A stretch of DNA of 64,000 nt from Methylobacter tundripaludum SV96. GTDB taxonomy: Bacteria; Pseudomonadota; Gammaproteobacteria; Methylococcales; Methylomonadaceae. Within the stretch, counting starts at the first letter, position 1. Every line of letters starts with the position of its first letter. The position numbers and the translations under genes were made by a program. Below the pieces are notes generated by a model that saw only the letters and a list, made by a program, of their open reading frames with translations, had not been told where the DNA came from and did no database searches. The DNA is taken from NCBI RefSeq assembly GCF_000190755.2, contig NZ_JH109152.1, forward strand, positions 496,001-560,000, given 5' to 3'. Shown here piece after piece: positions 18,224-27,773 of the stretch.

Positions 18224-19531
18224 TTATAAAGAGTTAAGGAAATTTTTTATACGCTGCGCGGCTTCTATGCATTCATCCAGGGGCGCAACCAAGGCAATTC
18301 TGACGTGGTTAAAGCCGGGATTGATGCCGTCAAACTCACGGGATAAGTAACTGCCGGGCAGCACGGTGATGTTTTGTTGGGCAAATAATTGCTGTGCGAA
18401 TTCGGTATCGGAAATCCCCCTCGATCCCCCTTTTTCAAAGGAGGAGGCAGGTGCGTGTGTATTTTCGTTCGCAGCATGGTTTGCCATTGATCCCCCTTTG
18501 GAAAAGGGGGAAGCCGCAGGCAGGGGGATTTTCAACCAGACATAAAAACTGGCAGGCGGTTTTATGACAGTGCAAACGTCGCCGAGAACATCGATAAATG
18601 CCGCGAATTTTTCACGGTACAAGCGACGGTTTTCGATGACGTGATGCTCATCCTGCCAGGCCTGAATACTGGCGTGTTGGGTAGGCAAGGGCATCGCGCA
18701 GCCGTGGTAAGTCCGGTATTGAAAATAGTGTTTCAATATCTCCGCATCGCCTGCGGCAAAACCCGAGCGCAAGCCCGGCGCGTTGGAACGTTTGGACAAG
18801 CTGTGGAAAATAACGCAGCGTTTGAATGCCGTGTTGCCCATGTTATAGGCCGTTTGCAGCAAGCCCGGCGGCGGGTTGGTTTCGTCGTCATAGATTTCGG
18901 TGTAGCACTCGTCGGAGGCGATTACAAAATCGTATTTTTCCGCCAGCTTGAGCAGCTTTTCGTGGCTGGCCTGATCGATCACCGAGCCGGTCGGGTTGCC
19001 GGGCGAACAAATGTAGATTAACTGGCAGCGTTGCCATATCTCATCCGGCACCGCATCAAAATCCGGCAAGTAACCGGAGTCTTCCAGCGTGTTCAGATAA
19101 TACGGTTCGGCTCCTGCCAGCAAGGCCGCGCCTTCATAAATCTGGTAAAACGGGTTCGGCATGATTACGACGGGAGCAGGGCGAGTCGGATCGACAAGAC
19201 ACTGGGCGAACGAAAACAACGCTTCGCGCGTGCCGTTGACCGGTAGAATCTGGGTTTCAGCATTAAGCGCATCAGCCGGTATCTGAAAGCGACGGCTGAT
19301 CCATCCGGCTATCGCCTGCCTGAGTTCGGGTATACCTTTAGTGGTCGGATAGTTAGCCAAACCATGGAGGTGGGTTAACAGCGCTTCCTGGATTAAATGC
19401 GGCGTGGCATGAGTCGGTTCGCCCATAGACAGGGCGATATGCGGTTTGTTCGCAGGCGGAACGATGCCTTGTTTAAGTTGCGCCAGTTTTTCAAACGGGT
19501 AGGGATGTAGGTGTTTTAAATTAGGGGTCAT
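18224..19531 (-). CDS. dapC: N-succinyldiaminopimelate aminotransferase with repeat-derived insertion
   Basis: A fold-type I PLP aminotransferase of 435 residues that converts N-succinyl-2-amino-6-ketopimelate to succinyl-DAP. Markers: [36 protein letters not shown], and the PLP lysine in [17 protein letters not shown]. Family members are about 395-400 residues. The excess lies at about residues 334-373, a Ser/Gly/Pro/Ala-rich segment ([20 protein letters not shown]) coded by a palindromic DNA repeat at 18413-18530. Reading continues correctly into DTEFAQQLF, so the protein may still fold with an added surface loop. Starts 3 bases after the M48 gene. Confidence 0.92.
   Translation of the reverse strand: MTPNLKHLHPYPFEKLAQLKQGIVPPANKPHIALSMGEPTHATPHLIQEALLTHLHGLANYPTTKGIPELRQAIAGWISRRFQIPADALNAETQILPVNGTREALFSFAQCLVDPTRPAPVVIMPNPFYQIYEGAALLAGAEPYYLNTLEDSGYLPDFDAVPDEIWQRCQLIYICSPGNPTGSVIDQASHEKLLKLAEKYDFVIASDECYTEIYDDETNPPPGLLQTAYNMGNTAFKRCVIFHSLSKRSNAPGLRSGFAAGDAEILKHYFQYRTYHGCAMPLPTQHASIQAWQDEHHVIENRRLYREKFAAFIDVLGDVCTVIKPPASFYVWLKIPLPAASPFSKGGSMANHAANENTHAPASSFEKGGSRGISDTEFAQQLFAQQNITVLPGSYLSREFDGINPGFNHVRIALVAPLDECIEAAQRIKNFLNSL
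18413..18530. repeat. Palindromic element inserted in-frame inside dapC
   Basis: Outer inverted ends AATCCCCCT and AGGGGGATT, with inner blocks GATCCCCCTTTTTCAAAGG and TGATCCCCCTTTGG that pair with each other and with the ends. About 118 bp. It lies wholly within dapC, adds about 40 codons and leaves the frame open. This is a type of repeat normally seen between genes. Confidence 0.8.
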
Positions 19532-19534
19532 CGA

Positions 19535-20317
19535 TTAGTTGCAATGCGGTTGTTTACCGGCAGATTGGGCTTGCTGAAATAGTCCCATGGCTTGCGGCAT
19601 GTGCTTTTCCAAGTCCTGAATGCGGGTGGCATGCGAAGGGTGGGTCGACATGAATTCTAAAGGTTGCGGACCTTGCGAGGCCTGTTCCATTTTTTGCCAT
19701 AAGCCGATGCTTTGTTGCGGATCAAAGCCCGCTTTGGCCATTAAATCCACGCCGATCATATCGGCTTCGCTTTCATGGACGCGGCTGTAAGGCATCAGTA
19801 TGCCGTATTGCGCACCCACACCCAGCAGACCGAGCGCTGTTTGGCCTAAAGCGGTTTGCGGTGCGCTGACCGCCTGAATGATGCCCATGCCCGAACTAAC
19901 CGCCATTTCCTGGGAGGCTCGCTCATTGCTGTGCTTGGCGAGGACGTGGCCGATTTCATGGCCGATGACCGCAGCCAATTGGTCCTGATTGTCGACCAGT
20001 GTGATCATGCCGGTATGCACGCCGATTTTATTGCCGGGCAAGGCAAAGGCGTTAGGCGAGGCATCTTCAAAGACCACAACTTCCCAGTTGCCGCCGGTTT
20101 CCCGGGTGATTGCCCCGGCAATACAACTTGCCAGTTGATTGTATTTGCTGTTATTGCTGATAGCTTTTTGTTTTTTCAGGTTATCAAAAGCCTGTAAGCC
20201 CATTTGATCGATTTGCGCATCAGGCATGAAAACAAATTGGCTTCTACCTGTAGGGCTGGTGACACAGGCGTTTAATAGGCAGGCAGTTGCCAGAACTGGG
20301 AATATTTTTTTGAACAT
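19535..20317 (-). CDS. M48 family metallopeptidase, lipoprotein
   Basis: 260 residues. The N-terminus MFKKIFPVLATACLLNAC is a lipoprotein signal with the acylated cysteine at position 18. The zinc motif HEIGH is at residues 120-124, with the third ligand in HESEADMIGVDLM. The C-terminus carries FMSTHPSHATRI as in LoiP/BepA-like peptidases. It is probably an envelope quality-control protease anchored in a membrane. First gene of the dapC-dapD run with only 3 bases to dapC. Confidence 0.9.
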   Translation of the reverse strand: MFKKIFPVLATACLLNACVTSPTGRSQFVFMPDAQIDQMGLQAFDNLKKQKAISNNSKYNQLASCIAGAITRETGGNWEVVVFEDASPNAFALPGNKIGVHTGMITLVDNQDQLAAVIGHEIGHVLAKHSNERASQEMAVSSGMGIIQAVSAPQTALGQTALGLLGVGAQYGILMPYSRVHESEADMIGVDLMAKAGFDPQQSIGLWQKMEQASQGPQPLEFMSTHPSHATRIQDLEKHMPQAMGLFQQAQSAGKQPHCN

Positions 20318-20431
20318 AAAAAATGACCGGTAGTTTCTGATATACCGGCCATTTTAACGTAAGTTTTTATCCGGGGTTTAAAAATGTAACTTCTCATTAG
20401 GAAAAAGCTTATCACCACGAACGACTACATG

Positions 20432-20520
20432 GGCAGATATTTTGCTCCATGCAAAATCTGCATTCCCCACATCCCTGTGGGTTATGCAGGAGGTAGGGCA
20501 ATGCAGGAGCAATTGCCGGG
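20432..20520. repeat. Dispersed repeat family B, copy 2
   Basis: CAGATATTTTGCTCCATGC, a CCCCACATCCCTGTGGG hairpin, ATGCAGGAGGTAGGGCAATG and CAGGAGCAATTGCCGGGA in order. The first half matches 5413-5474; the second half matches 44164-44200 (complement) inside the IS3 element. Confidence 0.7.
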
Positions 20521-20580
20521 ACACGAGGGACACGAAGAAATAAAACTTCGTGTCTTCGTGGTGAATAATACAGCAAAGAT

Positions 20581-21066
20581 TTATTTCAAAATTTTGGCGA
20601 ACATCGCATCATAATCTTCTTTCGACAATACACCGCTGACCCCGGAGCGCTGATGCGCCTTGTCGAAGAAATAGGTTCTGGGCAGCTCGCCATACCACTT
20701 GGGGTCGATTTCAAATTGCAGTTTCTGGGTGTTGTCATCGGCATAAGCCCAGTTTTCAATCTCGGCCAGTTGATTTTTCTCCAGGATTTGCTGAATCTGC
20801 TCGGTTGCGGACGGCTCATCGGCCGCCAGCATGATCATTTTAAGTTCAGGCCTGTTTTTATGAATGCTGCTTAACAGCTCCATGTCTTTCAAACAGGAAG
20901 AGCAGTTGATAGACCAGATCACCAGCATGAACGGCCGATTGGCGTTGCTGGACAATATTTGTTGATAGCTGCCCGAGACAAATGGCGCAGGGGCTGCCTG
21001 GGCTGGAATAGTAAAGAGGGTTAAAAAAATAAATGCCAAGCCAGGGAAAATTTTTTTTAAGGTCAT
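20581..21066 (-). CDS. Exported thioredoxin-like (TlpA-type) protein
   Basis: 161 residues with a signal peptide ending in TIPAQA. The thioredoxin fold is marked by FMLVIWSINCSSCLKDMELL, where CSSC is the redox motif, and by the cis-proline loop ELPRTYFFD. Probably a periplasmic thiol-disulfide protein. It is a separate unit from the M48-dap run, which lies downstream on the same strand across repeat B. Confidence 0.8.
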   Translation of the reverse strand: MTLKKIFPGLAFIFLTLFTIPAQAAPAPFVSGSYQQILSSNANRPFMLVIWSINCSSCLKDMELLSSIHKNRPELKMIMLAADEPSATEQIQQILEKNQLAEIENWAYADDNTQKLQFEIDPKWYGELPRTYFFDKAHQRSGVSGVLSKEDYDAMFAKILK

Positions 21067-21127
21067 GATTTGATTCCATGTGTACAGATGTAAAAGGCTT
21101 TTTCGTAACGGATCATGTTGTTACTCC

Positions 21128-21466
21128 TTAAGCGTGTGATTCGGTATCTTTCTTAACAATGTCTTTGATGTAATCGTTCAGGGATTTTCCTATTTCACCG
21201 GCCCGTTTTGCCGCTTTTTCGTGTAGCTCTTCGCCTATTCTCACGTTGAAAGAACCTTTGAAAGGTTTTTTGGGTTCCATACCGGTCTCTTTGCAGGTTT
21301 CCAGATAGCTGTCTACGGCAAGCCTGAATTCTTTTTCCAATTGTTCCACTGTTTCGGCTTCGTAGTTTACCAAGTCGCTGACGAATTCAATTTTCCCATG
21401 TAAACAGTTGTCCTCTACGTTTACTTTGACGCTGCCTTGATAGCCTTTGTAATTGAAGTATTTCAT
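21128..21466 (-). CDS. hicB: HicB family antitoxin
   Basis: 112 residues: a degenerate RNase H-like HicB domain (MKYFNYKGYQGSVKVNVEDN ... DLVNYEAETVEQLEKEF) then a ribbon-helix-helix C-terminus (GSFNVRIGEELHEKAAKRAG). It would bind the HicA toxin and autoregulate the operon. Its ATG overlaps the end of hicA as ATGA. Confidence 0.85.
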   Translation of the reverse strand: MKYFNYKGYQGSVKVNVEDNCLHGKIEFVSDLVNYEAETVEQLEKEFRLAVDSYLETCKETGMEPKKPFKGSFNVRIGEELHEKAAKRAGEIGKSLNDYIKDIVKKDTESHA

Positions 21467-21710
21467 TTGATAACTCCTTGTTCTTTTAACTTTTTGATGA
21501 TGTCTTTTTGGGTGTAGGTTTTTATGGCGTTCTGTGGGTGCGGCCGGTGCAATTCGATGATACTTTTTTTTCCGGGTTTACGAATTTTATGCGGGAGCCA
21601 TCGCCTTCAAGTTTTTTGTAACCCAGCTTCTTTAACAGGGTTAAAACATCGTTCCACTTTGGAAAGGGTATATTGATGAATTGTTCTAATAGTTTTTCAA
21701 GTTGGCTCAT
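21463..21710 (-). pseudogene. hicA: HicA family toxin, frameshifted at an A8 tract
   Basis: Starting at 21710 the frame reads MSQLEKLLEQFINIPFPKWN and then DVLTLLKKLGYKKLEGDGSR, a HicA double-stranded RNA-binding fold. At 21567-21574 the coding strand has eight A residues; zero frame then runs into KVSSNCTGRTHRTP and stops at 21522. One base back, the frame continues SIIELHRPHPQNAIKTYTQK with the expected HicA histidine region to a stop overlapping hicB. The gene is broken, switched by slippage in the A-tract, or read by -1 frameshifting at A AAA AAA. Confidence 0.75.
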
Positions 21711-21993
21711 GCTCTAAATGGGCGACTGAAATTTAGTTGCAAATATATCATCTATCTTGATTGTCATCAAAATTCGTTCCCGACTCTGATATAAGCATTG
21801 GTGCTATTTGCCCGCACGGCCAGTCTTTCATATTGAAGTCGTCTTCCGGCTTTTACCTCAGCGGGTATCGGCAATATGTGGTACAACATAATTCGACTGA
21901 TTCTACCTACTATGGCGGTTGGGAACAGAACGCCTATTGCATCGAATTTTGATTTGGAAGATCATTGGGTAAACACAATAACCGGATAATATT

Positions 21994-22383
21994 ATGGCGA
22001 TAAATACTAACAGACCCACGTCCCCGCATTTGCAAGTCTACAAGCTGCCTTTAACAGGTATTATTTCCATCACCCACCGCATGACCGGCATCATGCTCAC
22101 CGCCGGTTTGATCTTATTCGTTTATGTTATTTCGGCGTTGGCAGGCGGTGCGGATTCGTACACGGCCATGCAGGCCTTGATGAGTCTATGGCTGTTCAAA
22201 TTAGTAATCTGGGCTTTTATTTACGCGCTGTTTTTCCATCTGTGTCACGGTGTTCGCCACTTGATTTGGGATTCCGGCAGCAGCTTTGAACTGGATACGC
22301 TAAACCGGTATGCCATGATTGAACTGGCGGCTTCATTGGCGCTGACTTTAATGACTTTTGCGTGGGGATATTATGGACTATAG
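21994..22383 (+). CDS. sdhC: Succinate dehydrogenase cytochrome b556 subunit
   Basis: 129 residues with three membrane helices. The SdhC signature is present: RPTSPHLQVYKLPLTGIISI with the SITHRMTG block, and the heme-ligand histidine region FHLCHGVRHLIWD. It anchors complex II in the inner membrane and helps bind ubiquinone and heme b. First gene of sdhCDABE; it overlaps sdhD by 11 bases. Confidence 0.93.
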   Translation: MAINTNRPTSPHLQVYKLPLTGIISITHRMTGIMLTAGLILFVYVISALAGGADSYTAMQALMSLWLFKLVIWAFIYALFFHLCHGVRHLIWDSGSSFELDTLNRYAMIELAASLALTLMTFAWGYYGL

Positions 22384-22753
22384 AACGCCTTTATCCAGGG
22401 TTAAGGGCTTGGGTTCAGCTAAGGACGGAACGACTCATTGGTGGATGCAGCGCGTCACCGCCGTGGCGCTGATCCCGTTGTCTTTCTGGCTGATCTACTT
22501 TCTGGGTTTGAGCTTGACCGCCCCCTATCAACAAACCGTAGTTTGGCTAACATCGCCTGTTAATACCGTCTGCATAGTGGCGTGGATCATCGCCGCCTTC
22601 TACCACGCCGCGTTGGGTTTACAGGTGGTGATTGAAGATTATGTCGCAGCCGAAGGCCCCAAGATCATCTCGATCTGGGCCGTCAATCTGGCTTTCTTGT
22701 TTTTGGCGATTGCGGCCCTGCTGGCTGTGTTTCGCATCGTATCGATAGGGTGA
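22373..22753 (+). CDS. sdhD: Succinate dehydrogenase membrane anchor subunit
   Basis: 126 residues from the ATG at 22373 (MDYRTPLSRVKGLGSAKDG). An earlier in-frame start would extend it into sdhC and is less likely. Three helices; HWWMQRVTAVALIPLSFWL and the heme-ligand region AFYHAALGLQVVIEDYV. Partner of SdhC in complex II. Confidence 0.92.
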   Translation: MDYRTPLSRVKGLGSAKDGTTHWWMQRVTAVALIPLSFWLIYFLGLSLTAPYQQTVVWLTSPVNTVCIVAWIIAAFYHAALGLQVVIEDYVAAEGPKIISIWAVNLAFLFLAIAALLAVFRIVSIG

Positions 22754-22756
22754 TTC

Positions 22757-24541
22757 ATGGCCGCAGATTATAAAATTATTGAGCATACTTACGATGTAGT
22801 CGTGGTTGGCGCGGGCGGCGCAGGGCTTCGCGCTACCTTGGGCATGGCGGAAAAAGGCCTTAAAACCGCCTGCATCACCAAAGTATTCCCCACTCGCAGT
22901 CATACCGTCGCCGCGCAAGGCGGCATCAGTGCGGCGCTGGGCAATATGGGCGAAGACGACTGGCGTTTTCACATGTACGACACCGTCAAAGGCTCCGATT
23001 GGCTGGGCGATCAGGATGCGATCGAATACATGTGTCGCGAAGCCATTCCCGCCGTGATCGAGCTGGAACATTACGGCGTGCCGTTTTCGCGCACCGCCGA
23101 CGGCAAAATCTATCAACGTGCGTTCGGCGGCATGACCACGCATTACGGCAAAGGACTGGCGCAACGCACTTGCGCGGCGGCCGACAAGACCGGTCATGCG
23201 ATTTTGCATACCCTGTACCAACAGTCGTTAAAGCATAAGGCTGAATTCTTCGTTGAATACATTGCGCTGGATTTGATTATGGAAGACGGCGAATGTCGCG
23301 GCATTTTGGCCTGGTGTCTGGATGACGGTTCCCTGCATTTGTTCAAATCCCAGATGACCGTCTTGGCGACCGGCGGTTACGGGCGCACCTTTTTTTCCTG
23401 CACCTCGGCGCATACCGTGACCGGCGACGGCAACGCGATGGTGTTGCGCGCCGGTTTGCCGTTGCAGGATATGGAATTCATCCAGTTTCACCCGACCGGC
23501 ATTTACGGCGCAGGCTGCTTGATTACCGAAGGCGTAAGAGGTGAGGGCGGTTACCTCACCAACTCGGAAGGCGAACGGTTCATGGAACGCTACGCGCCGT
23601 CGGCCAAAGACCTCGCTTCACGCGATGTGGTCAGCCGCGCGATGACCATCGAAATTGAAGAAGGCCGAGGCGTAGGGCCGCTGAAAGATCATCTCTATCT
23701 GCATATCGAGCATCTTGATCCGGCCATCATTCACGAACGCTTGCCGGGCATATCCGAAACCTCCAGGATATTTGCGAATGTCGATATCACCAAAGAGCCG
23801 ATTCCGGTGCTGCCGACTGTGCATTACAACATGGGCGGTATTCCGACCAATTACAAAGCCGAAGTCGTGACCTTGAGAGGCGACGATCCTGATGCGGTCG
23901 TGCCGGGCTTGATGGCAATCGGCGAAGCGGCCTGCGTTTCCGTGCATGGCGCAAACCGCTTGGGTTCAAACTCGCTGCTCGATCTGGTGGTGTTCGGCCG
24001 CTCTGCCGCGATACGCTGCGCCGAACTGATCAAACCGGGCTCAAGGCAAAAACCGTTGGCGAGCAATGCTTGCGACAAAGCCATCGCCCGTTTCGATAAA
24101 ATCCGCAATGCCAACGGCAGCCGCTCGACCTCCGATATTCGCCTGGACATGCAAAAAGTCATGCAAGCCAAAGCGGCGGTGTTCAGGACCGGCACCACGT
24201 TGACCGAAGGCGTCAACGCGATGGCGGAAGTCAGAAAAACCTTTGCCGATGTCAAAGTAGTAGATAAATCGTTGATCTGGAATACCGATCTGGTTGAAAC
24301 GCTGGAGCTGGATAACCTACTGAGCCAAGCCACTGTCGCGATCAACGCGGCGGGCAACCGCACCGAAAGCCGGGGTGGCCATGCACGGGAAGATTTCCCG
24401 AAACGCGACGACGAAAACTGGCTGAAGCATACCCTGACCTGGCTGGACGGCGACCAAGTTAAAATCGATTACCGGCCGGTGCACATGTACACATTGACCG
24501 ACGAAGTCGACGTTATTCCACCAAAAGAGAGGGTGTACTGA
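22757..24541 (+). CDS. sdhA: Succinate dehydrogenase flavoprotein subunit
   Basis: 594 residues, standard length. FAD-binding [15 protein letters not shown], the flavin-attachment region [16 protein letters not shown] (as SHTVAAQGG), [20 protein letters not shown] and the catalytic-site segment [15 protein letters not shown] are all seen. It oxidises succinate to fumarate in the TCA cycle. The stop and the sdhB ATG overlap (24541). Confidence 0.96.
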   Translation: MAADYKIIEHTYDVVVVGAGGAGLRATLGMAEKGLKTACITKVFPTRSHTVAAQGGISAALGNMGEDDWRFHMYDTVKGSDWLGDQDAIEYMCREAIPAVIELEHYGVPFSRTADGKIYQRAFGGMTTHYGKGLAQRTCAAADKTGHAILHTLYQQSLKHKAEFFVEYIALDLIMEDGECRGILAWCLDDGSLHLFKSQMTVLATGGYGRTFFSCTSAHTVTGDGNAMVLRAGLPLQDMEFIQFHPTGIYGAGCLITEGVRGEGGYLTNSEGERFMERYAPSAKDLASRDVVSRAMTIEIEEGRGVGPLKDHLYLHIEHLDPAIIHERLPGISETSRIFANVDITKEPIPVLPTVHYNMGGIPTNYKAEVVTLRGDDPDAVVPGLMAIGEAACVSVHGANRLGSNSLLDLVVFGRSAAIRCAELIKPGSRQKPLASNACDKAIARFDKIRNANGSRSTSDIRLDMQKVMQAKAAVFRTGTTLTEGVNAMAEVRKTFADVKVVDKSLIWNTDLVETLELDNLLSQATVAINAAGNRTESRGGHAREDFPKRDDENWLKHTLTWLDGDQVKIDYRPVHMYTLTDEVDVIPPKERVY

Positions 24542-25326
24542 TGGCTGAATTTACCTTGCCTAAAAACTCGGTTTTAATCGAAGGCAAAACTTTTAAAGCG
24601 CCAGCCGGTGCAACCAACATCCGCCGGTTTGAAGTGTACCGCTGGGACCCCGAGTCCGGCGAAAACCCGCGCATCGATGCGTTCGAACTGGACATGGACA
24701 GCTGCGGCCCGATGGTGCTGGATGCGATCCTGAAAATCAAGAACGAAATCGACAGCAGCCTGACCTTCCGGCGCTCCTGCCGCGAAGGCGTGTGCGGCTC
24801 CTGCGCGATGATGATTAACGGTAAAAACTCCCTGGCCTGCACCAAAGCCATCGATTCCTATTCCGGCACCATCAAAATTTATCCGTTGCCGCATTTGCAA
24901 GTCGTTAAAGACCTGGTGGCGGATCTGACTCATTTTTATGCGCAGTACGCCTCGATCAAACCGTGGATAGAAACCCAAACCCCAGCGCCTGCGGATTCCG
25001 AGCGTCTGCAAAGCAAGGAAGACCGGGAAAAACTGGATGGCTTGTACGACTGCGTGCTGTGCGCCTGCTGCTCGACCAGTTGCCCCAGTTACTGGTGGAA
25101 CAGTGAGCGTTACCTGGGCCCTGCGATCCTGCTGCAAGCCTACCGCTGGCTGGTCGACAGCCGCGACGAAAGCACCGGCGAACGGTTGGACGAACTGGAA
25201 GACCCGTTTAAATTGTACCGTTGCCATACCATTATGAACTGTACCGATACCTGTCCCAAGGGTTTGAATCCGGCCAAGGCGATTGCCGAGACCAAGAAAC
25301 TGTTGGTGCAGAGAAAGCTGGGGTGA
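24541..25326 (+). CDS. sdhB: Succinate dehydrogenase iron-sulfur subunit
   Basis: 261 residues. Three cluster motifs: [20 protein letters not shown] with a following AC (2Fe-2S), [16 protein letters not shown] (4Fe-4S) and [17 protein letters not shown] (3Fe-4S). Passes electrons from SdhA to quinone. Slightly longer than the E. coli protein (238), with an N-terminal extension. Its stop overlaps the sdhE ATG. Confidence 0.96.
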   Translation: MAEFTLPKNSVLIEGKTFKAPAGATNIRRFEVYRWDPESGENPRIDAFELDMDSCGPMVLDAILKIKNEIDSSLTFRRSCREGVCGSCAMMINGKNSLACTKAIDSYSGTIKIYPLPHLQVVKDLVADLTHFYAQYASIKPWIETQTPAPADSERLQSKEDREKLDGLYDCVLCACCSTSCPSYWWNSERYLGPAILLQAYRWLVDSRDESTGERLDELEDPFKLYRCHTIMNCTDTCPKGLNPAKAIAETKKLLVQRKLG

Positions 25327-25565
25327 TGGATGAGCAGGCCCGGTTAAAGTGGCAATGTCGGCGGGGGACTAAGGAGTTGGATTTTCTGCTAAATCGCTAT
25401 TTGGAAACGGGGTATTTGGTCGCGGATCAGGGGGAGAGGGATTTGTTTGTGGAGTTGCTGGGGATGGAGGATGATGAGCTGTCCGCAGTTTTAATGGCTG
25501 AGGCGGAAGTGCCGGAAGAAATGCAGGTTTTGGTTGGGAAGATACATAATTTTTATGTAGACTGA
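25326..25565 (+). CDS. sdhE: SdhE/CptB FAD assembly factor
   Basis: 79 residues starting [19 protein letters not shown]; the RRGTKELD block is the SdhE surface motif (normally RRGMxELD, here Thr for Met). The protein helps attach FAD covalently to SdhA. TGATG overlap with sdhB makes it the last gene of a tightly packed operon. Confidence 0.88.
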   Translation: MDEQARLKWQCRRGTKELDFLLNRYLETGYLVADQGERDLFVELLGMEDDELSAVLMAEAEVPEEMQVLVGKIHNFYVD

Positions 25566-25609
25566 GATTATTGCTCGCTCCCAAGCTCCAGCTTCCCGAA
25601 ACACAGAAA

Positions 25610-25700
25610 GCCTAACGTTTTTACGATGTCCGAGCTAAGCGGCTATATTTAGCCAACGCAAAACGTTTCGAACGGCGCAGCATGCCCCGTTCGGCGCTGA
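25610..25700. repeat. Dispersed repeat family A, copy lacking the 5' stem
   Basis: Starts at CCTAACGTTTTTACGATGTC, then CGAGCTAAGCGGCTATATTT, CAAAACGTTTCGAACGG and CATGCCCCGTTCGGC. The GGGACGGGG arm is absent. It follows sdhE directly. Confidence 0.7.
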
Positions 25701-25731
25701 TAATAACTTGTTAACCGGCGATGCATCGACC

Positions 25732-26421
25732 ATGAAACCTGTACCATCTACCTTTATAAGACGACTAAAAATGTTATTTACTGATCCTGCTGCGATAATA
25801 ATCTTAATCGGTACCATAACTGCGGCATTGGGTGCGCTATGGGCAGCAGACAGTCAAAACGAGTCCACAAATGAACTCAAAGCAATGCAAGAAAAAATTA
25901 ATACAAGAAATGAAGAAATCATCAAACTCAATCGGGAAATAGGAAATCTTTCCCATCACACCATGAATATGGTTACTGGGGGCAATAGCTATGCATATAT
26001 CCTATTTAGCAACAATGAAAGCGAAAGCGTCGAAAACATGCAATTGGGGAATATATTTCTCATTCACGAGGGGCAATACCCACTTTATGATTTAACGATA
26101 CAAATTACCGACATAGACACGTTCAAAAATGAAAAGATCATTAATGTTGGCAATATTGGGAGCATCCAACATATAAAGCACTGGCCGCTTAACTATGCTA
26201 TTAATTTCAATCTACATGGAAAGTCATCGCAACGGTTTAATATTTTTTTCTATGCTCGAAATGGGACGTGGTATCAACAACTAATTTATAAGAAATTGAA
26301 GAGCAAATGGTATGTTGCAACTCGGGTCGTACGCTCCAACGAACAAGGAAGTGTTGATGTGCTATTCAAAGATATTAGCCCGAATTTCCCAATTCACGAA
26401 CAAGATATTATCTGGCAATAG
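25732..26421 (+). CDS. Membrane-anchored protein with coiled coil, unrecognised
   Basis: 229 residues from the ATG at 25732 (MKPVPSTFIRRLKMLFTDPA); an upstream TTG at 25708 is in frame but less likely. One membrane helix (AAIIILIGTITAALGALWAA) is followed by a short predicted coiled coil (NELKAMQEKINTRNEEIIKL) and a beta-rich soluble part (YAYILFSNNE, IFLIHEGQYPLYDLTIQITD). AT-rich compared with sdh, and framed by family A repeats, which suggests recent acquisition. No known family. Confidence 0.6.
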   Translation: MKPVPSTFIRRLKMLFTDPAAIIILIGTITAALGALWAADSQNESTNELKAMQEKINTRNEEIIKLNREIGNLSHHTMNMVTGGNSYAYILFSNNESESVENMQLGNIFLIHEGQYPLYDLTIQITDIDTFKNEKIINVGNIGSIQHIKHWPLNYAINFNLHGKSSQRFNIFFYARNGTWYQQLIYKKLKSKWYVATRVVRSNEQGSVDVLFKDISPNFPIHEQDIIWQ

Positions 26422-26452
26422 CCGGGTAGGGGGCGCAATCATACTGGGGACT

Positions 26453-26567
26453 CCAAGCGGGACGGGGTTTGTAACCCCGTCTCTAACGTTTCTGCGATGT
26501 CCGAGCTAAGCGGCAATGCTAACCAATGCAAAACGTTTCGAACGGGGCAAAATGCCCCGTCCGGCTG
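26453..26567. repeat. Dispersed repeat family A, copy
   Basis: A full unit: GGGACGGGG/CCCCGTC stem, TAACGTTTCTGCGATGTCCG, AGCTAAGCGGC, AAAACGTTTCGAACGGGGC and GCCCCGTCCGG. It is followed at 26580-26625 by a segment matching the 3' end of RAYT genes (GCAAGCAATTTGGTAAGGAG). Confidence 0.75.
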
Positions 26568-26676
26568 TCGTATGCATGGCGTATCATGTTGCAAGCAATT
26601 TGGTAAGGAGTGGCGAAGCCGGGTAGGGGGCGCATCGCGCCCCATTTCGGAGCTCAATCGTACGGAAAACTTTGAT

Positions 26677-26790
26677 CCAAGCGGGATGGGGTTTGCAACT
26701 CCGTTCCTAACGTTTTTACGATGTCCGAGTTAAGCGGCTATACATAACCAACGCAAAACGTTTCGAACGGGGCAGCATGCCTCCGGCTGT
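26677..26790. repeat. Dispersed repeat family A, copy
   Basis: A full unit, slightly diverged (GGGATGGGGTTTGCAACTCC). It directly precedes the 3' end of the RAYT remnant at 26817. Confidence 0.75.
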
Positions 26791-26816
26791 CGATAATCGT
26801 CGTCCAGCATGGTGCA

Positions 26817-27029
26817 TCATGTCGCAAACAATTTGGTAAGGAGTGGCGAAGCCGAGTTGGCCGATGACCAAAGCCAATGTTCAGGACGGGCAACATAACC
26901 TTTTCGCACCGGATTTTCATGAATATAGTTAAGCTTTTGAAGATAGAAAGCAGGGTTTTCTATCTTCTTCGGTGCATTAGTTTCCATCCAAAACCGATAA
27001 CCTCCCTGTGCATCAGCAAACAGCTTCAA
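26817..27029 (-). pseudogene. REP-associated tyrosine transposase (RAYT), C-terminal remnant
   Basis: The translation includes KLNYIHENPVRKGYVARPEH and WLWSSANSAS, the C-terminal catalytic-tyrosine region of RAYT/TnpREP proteins. The N-terminal HUH half is missing. The family A repeat lies at each side (26677-26790 and 27042-27113), as expected if these repeats were its REP substrates. Confidence 0.75.
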
Positions 27030-27041
27030 AACATTCGGCTT

Positions 27042-27113
27042 CCAAGCGGGACGGGGTTTGCAACCCCGTCCCTAACATTTCTGAGGTATTAGAGCTGAGT
27101 GGCTATATTAATA
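27042..27113. repeat. Dispersed repeat family A, partial copy
   Basis: CCAAGCGGGACGGGGTTTGC, AACCCCGTCCCTAACATTTC, then GAGCTGAGTGGCTATATTA, after which similarity ends at the start of the REP palindrome. Confidence 0.7.
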
Positions 27114-27118
27114 GCCAT

Positions 27119-27193
27119 GTAGGTCGGGTTAGCGTAGCGTAACCCGACACATTCGCGCAAAATGTCGGGTTACGCTACGCTAACCCGACCTAC
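27119..27193. repeat. REP palindrome, 31-bp perfect arms
   Basis: GTAGGTCGGGTTAGCGTAGC with GTAACCCGACA, a 13-base loop, then the exact inverse ending GCTACGCTAACCCGACCTAC. It precedes the intact RAYT; one further arm follows the gene at 27774. This is the expected REP-RAYT arrangement. Confidence 0.92.
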
Positions 27194-27217
27194 CCATAAT
27201 TATTTTTTTCATAAACT

Positions 27218-27754
27218 ATGCATTATCGTCGCGTTTATATCGAAGGTGGCTGTTATTTTTTCACCGTTGTTACTGAAAAACGACGAAAAATATTTTCTGA
27301 GGATGATAACGTCAAGCGCCTACGGGCTGCATTTAAAACTGTCATGCAAAAACGTCCTTTTGTAATTGATGCCGCCGTTGTCTTACCTGATCATCTACAT
27401 TTTATCTGGACGCTTCCTGAATATGACAGCGACTACTCAACTCGCTGGCGACTTATCAAATCCGCATTTACCAAACAATACCCTGATAAATTCATCGTTC
27501 AAAACGCTAACCGTAAAAAGAAGAAACAACAGGAACTGTGGCAACATCGTGGGTGGGAACATTGTTTGCGTGATAAACGGGATTTTCAACAGCATATTGA
27601 TTATATCCACTACAATCCCGTAAAACACGGGCTTGTAAAACGCGCCAGTGATTGGCAATATTCAAGTATTCACCGATATATAAAATCAGGTATGCTGGAT
27701 AAAAATTGGGGTGAAGGTGCGATGAATTTTGCTGATGATATTGGCTGTGAATAA
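27218..27754 (+). CDS. REP-associated tyrosine transposase (RAYT)
   Basis: 178 residues. The HUH-like motif is in LPDHLHFIWTLPEYDSDYST and the C-terminal tyrosine motif is HIDYIHYNPVKHGLVKRASD followed by WQYSSIHRY. Length and motifs are complete, so it is probably functional. RAYTs cut and join single-stranded REP DNA; the flanking REP arms share GGTTACGCTACGCTAACCCG. Confidence 0.92.
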   Translation: MHYRRVYIEGGCYFFTVVTEKRRKIFSEDDNVKRLRAAFKTVMQKRPFVIDAAVVLPDHLHFIWTLPEYDSDYSTRWRLIKSAFTKQYPDKFIVQNANRKKKKQQELWQHRGWEHCLRDKRDFQQHIDYIHYNPVKHGLVKRASDWQYSSIHRYIKSGMLDKNWGEGAMNFADDIGCE

Positions 27755-27773
27755 TTGCAATGAGAAAAAAATA

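Noticed and set aside
21761-21952. 63-codon frame between hicA and sdhC
   Set aside because: No ribosome site, no family resemblance, and it occupies the region expected to hold the sdh promoter.
26400-27120. Direct repeats that might suggest a CRISPR array
   Set aside because: Units are over 100 bp, irregularly spaced, palindromic and tied to RAYT genes; no short regular repeat-spacer pattern and no cas gene.
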